Source: Pelargonium nanum (taxonomy: Eukaryota > Streptophyta > Magnoliopsida > Geraniales > Geraniaceae). Taken from it: DNA of 25,848 nucleotides. Shown here one piece after another: positions 20,472 to 25,848 of the stretch. The stretch covers positions 1 to 25,848 of the forward strand of contig JAYMTF010001152.1 in the NCBI GenBank assembly GCA_036897485.1. Direction: 5' to 3'. Within the stretch, counting starts at the first letter, position 1. Each line of letters starts with the position of its first letter. The notes below the pieces were generated by a model. The model did no database searches, was not told where the DNA came from, and worked only from the letters and a program-made list of their open reading frames with translations. Made by a program: the position numbers and the translations under genes.

Positions 20472-23074
20472 CTAGCCCATTTTATCTGATTTTTATTTTG
20501 TTTTATTGAAGTACTGGTTCTTGATTATATTCATTGTTTATAGTTCTTTTACTGTTTTCGTTCCTTATATATATGGTAATAATCTCATTCACTATTTGGA
20601 TAATTCACCAGGGAATGGATAGAGGTCTTAATAGAATATGATTTATACATTAAAATTGAAAATGTGAGATTAAGGAAAAAAATTGTCCGAGGAAATTAGG
20701 ATTCTGAGATTCTCCAACAATGGGCATGTTTTATTGTTTGCCATTTTCTGCTATTGTCTGATTTGGGTTTCCATTTTCCCCAAATAAAGCTGTTAACTTT
20801 GTCTGATTAATTGTAAACTGTGTATGGAAAGTTGGGTTCTTTTCATTTTTCACACGAAGGATGATGAGTTTCTCTTCTAGTAAACTGATTATTTCATTTG
20901 AAGCTTTACTTGTGTATGAAATATGGCTTAGTTTTGCTCTTACTAATGCCTAATATTGTTTCCTTCAATCTGTGTAGTTTTCGCTTTTTAGTGACATGGT
21001 TGTTGATTTTCAATGCAGTCTGTGGGCTTTACTGCTGTTCCGTTTTTTGCAATTGCTGCAGCGTGGTTCCTGATCTTTGGGCTGACCTTGTCCCTTGTAT
21101 GTCTCTGTTATTGCTGTTGTCGGAGAGAGCCCTATGGCTATTCTCGAACAGCCTATGCCCTATCACTAATTTTCCTCATACTCTTCACAATTGCTGCAAT
21201 GTAATTCTATCTATCCCTATCTCGCACAAATTCATTCTTCGTATTTTGTTCATGCCCGCTTGATTTATAAATTTCTGACTCCTAATTGTGTACTGCATGA
21301 TTTCAGTGTTGGCTGCGTTGTCCTGTACACTGGTCAGGGGAAATTTCACAGTAGTACAACAAACACGCTTGATTATGTGGTGGAACAGGCTGTTGTTACC
21401 GGTGATAAACTCAAGAACGTGTCCGGTTATCTTGATGCGGCTAAGCAAATTGGAGTAGATTCATTCACTCTGCCACAAGAGATCACAAGCGAAATTGACA
21501 GTATCAAAACAAAGATTAATTCTTCTGCAACTACCCTTTCCACTCGGGCTAGTAGTAATTCAAAAACAATACAAGAGGTCTTGGATAGCATGTAAGTTGA
21601 CGTTGTCATCTGTTGCTATGTTTTTTTTTTCTAATTTTGAATTGTTTCACTTATTTGTTGATGTGTGGCAGGAGACTTTACCTTATTATCCTTTCTGCGG
21701 TGATGCTCTTTTTGGCGTTTCTTGGATTTTGTAAGTGTTTGTTTTCTTGAGTTTAAATTTTCAGATTCTGTGCATTTGACCTATTATAATTTTGTCTGAG
21801 GTTTTATGTTACTTTTTTGACATGGTTGCAGTATTTTCGATTCTTGGATTGCAGTGTATTGTATACTTGTAAGTAATGTAACCTTCGACTATATTCTTTA
21901 ACATGCGTTACAGATTAGTGTAATTATGGAAGAAAATATGTTCATTTTTCAACTCATGCGGTGTCTATGTTAACTAATGATTGCAGCCTGGTGATCCTTG
22001 GGTGGATTCTTGTTGCTGGCACATTCATTTTGTGTGGCATCTTTCTCCTCCTTCACAAGTAAGTTGGTTAAAATTACTTTTGTATAAATTCATTTTGTGG
22101 TCACATGTCATACTAATTGTAATGTTTCGATCAGTACGTAATGACTTCAGTGAAATCGTGTAAACAAAATGCGTGTTACTATTATCTGTTTCCTATACTC
22201 AATGTTTGTCATATAATGTAATCTTACACATAAAATCACCTAATTTGGATGTACTGTGTGTCTAACTTAATTGTACATTCACTAGTGTGGTAGCGGACAC
22301 CTGTGTTTCAATGGATGAATGGGTCCAAAACCCCACTGCTCATACAGCTTTAGATGATATTCTCCCATGCGTAGACAATGCAACTGCCCAAGAAACCTTA
22401 CTGCGAAGCAAGGATGTCACTTACCAACTTGCCACATTGGTTGATTCCGTCATCAACAATGTCACAAACGTGAATGTTCCACCTCAAGGTGGATTACTTT
22501 ATTTCAACCAATCAGGTCCGTTGATGCCTACGCTTTGCAACCCTTTCAACTCTGATCCTGCACGCTCAAGCCGGCAGTGCGCAGCTGGTGAAGCAACTTT
22601 AGACAATGCTACTGAGGTAATACTAATACCTGACCTACTCCATAGTTGTGCCTGTGTTTAAAGAAAACCTTGCAGTTGTAAATACTTACAATTTTTTTGT
22701 TCGTACAGGTTTGGAAGAACTTTGTATGTGAGACTTCACCATCGGGGATTTGCCGCACACCTGGCCGGCTGACCCCCACACTCTACAACCAAATGGCGTC
22801 TGCAGTAAATGTGAGCTATGGTTTGTATCATTACGGTCCATTCTTGGTTGATCTTGTGGATTGCACTTTTGCGCGACAAACATTCACAGACATAAGCAAC
22901 ACCTACTGTCCTGGTCTGCGTCGCTACTCCGAGTGGATCTACATCGGGTTAGTAATGGTATCTGCTGCAGTAATGCTTTCACTGATCTTCTGGGTTATCT
23001 ATGCAAGAGAGCGACGCCATCGCGTATACACCAAACAGTTCATGGTCAATTCTGGCCAGGACAAGGCACACTAG
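19990..23074 (+). CDS. Five-span membrane glycoprotein, plant tweety/prominin-like family
   Basis: Nine exons (19990-20116, 20227-20423, 21019-21200, 21307-21591, 21672-21730, 21832-21868, 21987-22058, 22286-22616, 22709-23074) join in phase to 551 residues. A signal peptide covers about 1-29. Spans: about 111-141, 152-175, 266-288, 294-319 and 506-529. An outer N-terminal domain holds the family block KYAGGWNISNGHYW. The first inner loop opens with CLCYCCCRR, a likely palmitoylation site. The first outer loop (176-263) is helix-rich; the second (320-505) has ten cysteines and several Asn-x-Ser/Thr sites. The tail is short and basic (ARERRHR). It matches the Arabidopsis At2g12400/At2g25270-type proteins, called transmembrane or plasma-membrane fusion-like. 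The role is unproven. Exon 2 has an alternative acceptor 12 bases upstream, which would give 555 residues. The gene looks intact. Confidence 0.9.
20431..20468. repeat. TC dinucleotide microsatellite at the start of an intron
   Basis: Nineteen uninterrupted TC units begin seven bases after the donor of exon 2 (GT at 20424). The run is likely variable in length between individuals and lies close enough to the donor to affect its recognition. Confidence 0.95.
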
Positions 23075-23809
23075 AGTGATTAAACTCCTGATATAGTTCC
23101 CTTGTGGTATAAATATTGGTCTCTCATGTGTATTATATTGCTATTATGCTAGAGGAGTGAAATTTTTGTACATTATGTTAGCAGGGTATTTCTAGGGGCT
23201 TGCTTGATCTTGATGGAGAGTAGTTACTTATAATTCTAATATATTATTTCCTATTTTGGAGTTTGAAACTCCTTGTCCAATCCAGATTGCCCCTTTTTAC
23301 TCCTATTTCTTCTGCAAATGTTTCTGATTCTTACTAGTTTAGCTGGTAACATATGGAAATGCTTCATTCATTGCCTTGCCATTTTCTATTTGTTGCTTAA
23401 CTTGCAGGGTTAGTTACAATTGGGCTTGGAACTGTTCTAAGTTCAGTTTGGGCCATTCTTGAAGCTCTCTAATTCAACCTAATTGGGTTGGAATATGGGA
23501 TGGGCTATGGTTATGATTCTAAGGGGTTGCTCGGTAACACTTCTACTTGTTTTTGTAAGTACTTATAGAAATGATTGTTCGGTAAGAAAAGTATAATATA
23601 GTGATCTTGTATTGTATAATACGTAATGGAAGTGCGTCGTGATGAAAACCAAACCAATATACACTAAAAGTCAAACTCTAACTAATAGGTTGTGACTCAG
23701 TTGGCGACGCAGACTGAGTTTGTGAGAAAAACTATCGGGTTCATTCTTTACTAAACACACTTATAAAGAGAAGTGATGTGCTTTAACTGTAATTATACCC
23801 GAACGGTAT

Positions 23810-24010
23810 TTTTATTTTTGATAAGCGACGGGACAGTAGGCCTGTAAAGGCCTGTGTATCTCAACCCCTAGTGGGGGCGTCACCCTATTAGTTGTTAGTT
23901 CTCCCCTTAAACTCATAAATTTCACCTCATACCGTCGGCAAGGAGGCTCAAACTTGAGACCTCAAAGAAAATCTAAAACGCATCAATCGTTTGGCCCAAC
24001 ATGCCTTGAT
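23810..24010 (-). mobile_element. Complete tRNA-derived SINE with 14-bp target-site duplication
   Basis: Read on the minus strand, the element starts near 24010. It has an A-box-like TTGGGCCAAACGAT and a B-box-like AAGTTTGAGCCTCC, then a body with AAGGGGAGAACTA and GACGCCCCCACTAGGGG. It ends in an A-rich tail ATCAAAAATAAAAA (T-rich at 23810-23822 on the plus strand). Exact copies of TACCCGAACGGTAT flank it at 23796-23809 and 24011-24024. The length is 201 bp. It is the fullest copy of the SINE family also seen at 14961-15041 and 25668-25780. Confidence 0.88.
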
Positions 24011-24649
24011 TACCCGAACGGTATCAAACCAGTTGTTTTAAATAAATAAATAAATAGAAAAGCCAAACTCTATCCGGAGCCTTGCAATTTGCAAATTGCA
24101 GTGCAAGTTGGAGCCTACAAAGATTAGCTTTCTTTCATGTCAAATACTTCAACTAGCTTAGTTCCAATTAATAGAATATTGATAAGATTGTAAATAATTA
24201 AAATCATTGACTTCATTTAAGCTAAATTAATTATTAATATTATCACCTTGATCAAAAAAATTTATAATAAATATTATCACCAACAAAACCTTCCAATCAT
24301 TCAATTTCTTAAATTGACCATCACTAGAGCCTAAGGCAAGGGATAATCCTAATTTATGTGTGCTGAATATAAAGCGCACGCAATCTGAAATAAAAATACT
24401 ATGTTACCTATTGGATTGTGACTGACTAAACAAAAATTAGTGTCATCTTAGCTTTGTCAATAACCATCAATGAAGGCACATACATTTCATAGTCAAGTGA
24501 CATTTGACAATCAATCAATTTTGGAATATTTAGAACTAAAATATAGTTTATTAGAATAAAACAAATAAGGGATTATTTTACGGGATGACCTTAAATAAGC
24601 ATTAGTCGAACAAAGAACGAATAACAGATTGGTCAAACACACACGCTAT

Positions 24650-25100
24650 AAAAGTGAATAACGAAGATGCGTCCGAACTTGAAGAAGTAGTGTGAGAAAG
24701 GTTTGAGAGACGCAAGACTGCGAAAAATCTTACATACATTATGAAAGGAGGAGGAGAACCAAACCCCCCACTAGACTGGAGAACAAACATCATGGAAACT
24801 ATCATAAGAGAAATGAAGTGGGGGTAACAAGAAGATTTGTGACGACCAACTACAGTATGGACAACGGATCACCGTTTATCAAGACCATATGCAACGAGAT
24901 CTTTCCCAACGACTAATATGAAGGAATGGGTGACCTTAAACACCACCTTGACGATTTCTCCTTGCACATGATTTTGAAGTACCACTCATCAAACGCCATA
25001 ATGTGTTAGAGCGTTCAGACCAACACTCAGAAGGAATGGAAATGATTGGTTCAGCAAATTACCAAGACAACAAATTTACCAAGACCTCCATAACTTAAGC
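24650..25100 (+). mobile_element. Broken Ty3/gypsy-type gag fossil
   Basis: Translated pieces on the plus strand carry short blocks typical of the retrotransposon gag domain of plant Ty3/gypsy elements: SPFIKTICNE near 24867, GDLKHHLDDF near 24928 and WFSKLPRQQI near 25043, in the usual order and spacing. The fragment is broken many times and is an old relic. No LTRs, primer site or pol were found around it. Confidence 0.6.
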
Positions 25101-25238
25101 AAAAAATATTATTGAGTTAAAGAAATATAACTTTTGGTATCGTTTGTATTATAATGTCTCACTAATTAATTTTAAGAACTTTTAAACAAATAAACTAACG
25201 ACAAATTAACTACTTTATTTTACACATTTTTGCTCTTT

Positions 25239-25439
25239 TGGGCCTCCATTTCATTACAAAAAAAAAGTAAAGACAATAAATATATTTGCATTGACACTTA
25301 TATCCTTCCTTGTTGATAAAAAGTTCTCTCCCATCGTCTCTGATTTTTTTATTTTTTATTTATATGTATGGTATATATCAGATTATGGCACCGTGAAGAT
25401 GGGCCCGCCAGCTGGAACGAGGCCCTCCAAAATTGGGCC
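25239..25439. promoter_or_regulatory. Site II-type motif group near the right edge
   Basis: TGGGCC occurs at 25239-25244, 25400-25405 and 25434-25439. An ACCGAC/GTCGGT inverted repeat with an 11-base loop follows within about 80 bp (near 25492-25514). The group could be the promoter of a gene outside the window or of one lost to element insertions. No start codon of a recognisable gene follows. Confidence 0.25.
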
Positions 25440-25667
25440 CAAACTAAAGACGAAACTGGAAGTTTCTATTTTGGGCGTTTTGTGTAGCGTCACCGACTTG
25501 GATATTTTGTCGGTTTGGCATTCACTACCAAAATACCAACCGAGCCGACTTAATTTCGACCTTGTCCAAAACAAACCATGACGATCGAGCCTGATATGTG
25601 TTTTTGGTGAAAACATTTTTTAAAATTCAAATGAGTAGTTAATATATTATTTATTTATTTAATTTTT

Positions 25668-25780
25668 TTAGTTGAGCTGTATCTCCTATAAACTCAAATA
25701 ATTCATCTCATACTACATGCAGAAAGACTCGAACCTGAGACATCTAAGAAAATCCGAAACGCTTGACCCGCTTGATCTGA
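25668..25780 (-). mobile_element. tRNA-derived SINE remnant, same family as 23810-24010
   Basis: On the minus strand it reads AAGCGTTTCGGATTTTCTTA, then a B-box-like CAGGTTCGAGTC, then GCATGTAGTATGAGATGAAT and TTTGAGTTTATAGGAGA, and ends in an A-rich tail (T-rich at about 25645-25670 on the plus strand). Order and wording match the copies at 14961 and 23810-24010. No clear target duplication was found and the 3' body is shortened. Confidence 0.6.
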
Positions 25781-25794
25781 TCTCGAATCAGATA

Positions 25795-25848
25795 CTCCGT
25801 CCGTCCCAAAATGAGTGTCTTGTTTTCATTTTTTGCAAAAATTAAGGA
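25795..25848 (+). mobile_element. Left end of a Stowaway MITE (runs off the window)
   Basis: After a TA (25793-25794, the expected target dinucleotide) comes CTCCGTCCGTCCCAAAATGA and then GTGTC. This is very close to the standard Stowaway (Tc1/mariner-type) terminal repeat CTCCCTCCGTCCCAAAATAA. The other end lies beyond the window. Confidence 0.8.

Larger units (their letters stand above)
23075..25848. other. Gene-free right end, 2.8 kb
   Basis: About 23075-23300 is probably 3' UTR of the membrane-protein gene. Beyond it the stretch holds an inverted repeat ACTCAGT/ACTGAGT (23695-23719), a complete SINE, a gag fossil, a Site II motif group, a SINE remnant and a MITE end, each listed separately. 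No intact gene is visible. The ATG-started ORF of 96 codons at 25291-25581 matches no family I know and overlaps the promoter-like motifs. Confidence 0.6.

Noticed and set aside
21185-21448. Minus-strand ORF over exon 4 of the membrane-protein gene
   Set aside because: Antisense shadow of a coding exon.
24602-24805. 67-codon minus-strand ORF
   Set aside because: It is antisense to the gag fossil and has no conserved block of its own.
25291-25581. 96-codon plus-strand ORF
   Set aside because: It overlaps Site II-type motifs, has no recognised domain, and its composition shifts midway like non-coding DNA.
1-25848. CRISPR arrays, operons, bacterial ribosome-binding sites or attachment sites
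   Set aside because: The DNA is plant nuclear. The direct repeats found are two- or three-unit duplications without spacers, and the genes are intron-split and monocistronic.

Overview
This window is nuclear DNA of a flowering plant, most likely a eudicot. The genes are split by short GT-AG introns, the spacers are AT-rich, and plant-type elements are present (tRNA-derived SINEs, MITEs, a Helitron end, a miniature LTR element). Two gene products are plastid proteins, one being an assembly factor of the chloroplast NDH complex. The species cannot be fixed from the sequence alone.

Five protein-coding genes were rebuilt by joining exons at GT-AG borders and checking reading phase. (1) 1105-2202, + strand: a RING-H2 E3 ubiquitin ligase of the MBR/HIP type; its 5' end is uncertain. 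(2) 2378-3425, - strand: CRR6, four exons, 257 residues. (3) 4407-8231, + strand: a plastid SAM-dependent methyltransferase with an N-terminal zinc ribbon, eight exons, 335 residues. (4) 13233-14311, + strand: a PLATZ zinc-binding transcription factor, four exons, 248 residues. (5) 19990-23074, + strand: a five-span membrane glycoprotein of the plant family that resembles tweety/prominin proteins, nine exons, 551 residues. Genes 1 and 2 are tail to tail, 175 bp apart. Genes 2 and 3 are head to head, sharing a 981-bp spacer that carries a MITE. The genes do not form a pathway, although the two plastid-protein genes share their upstream region.

The left edge (1-1100) holds the 3' end of a Helitron, a promoter-like patch with an inverted Myb-type motif and an E2F-like site, and a small fossil LTR element of the TRIM type with an internal tandem duplication. 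The two long gene-free stretches (8232-13232 and 14312-19989) hold short repeats, motif clusters (G-box, W-box, Site II plus telo box), two SINEs and tandem duplications. The right end (23075-25848) holds a complete SINE with 14-bp target duplications, a broken Ty3/gypsy gag fossil, another SINE remnant, and the first bases of a Stowaway MITE that runs off the window.

I found no clearly novel biological system. The most useful leads are the prominin/tweety-like layout of gene 5, the RlmA-like zinc ribbon of gene 3, a promoter-like cluster at 15510-15850 with no gene after it, and the group of related SINEs in the right half.
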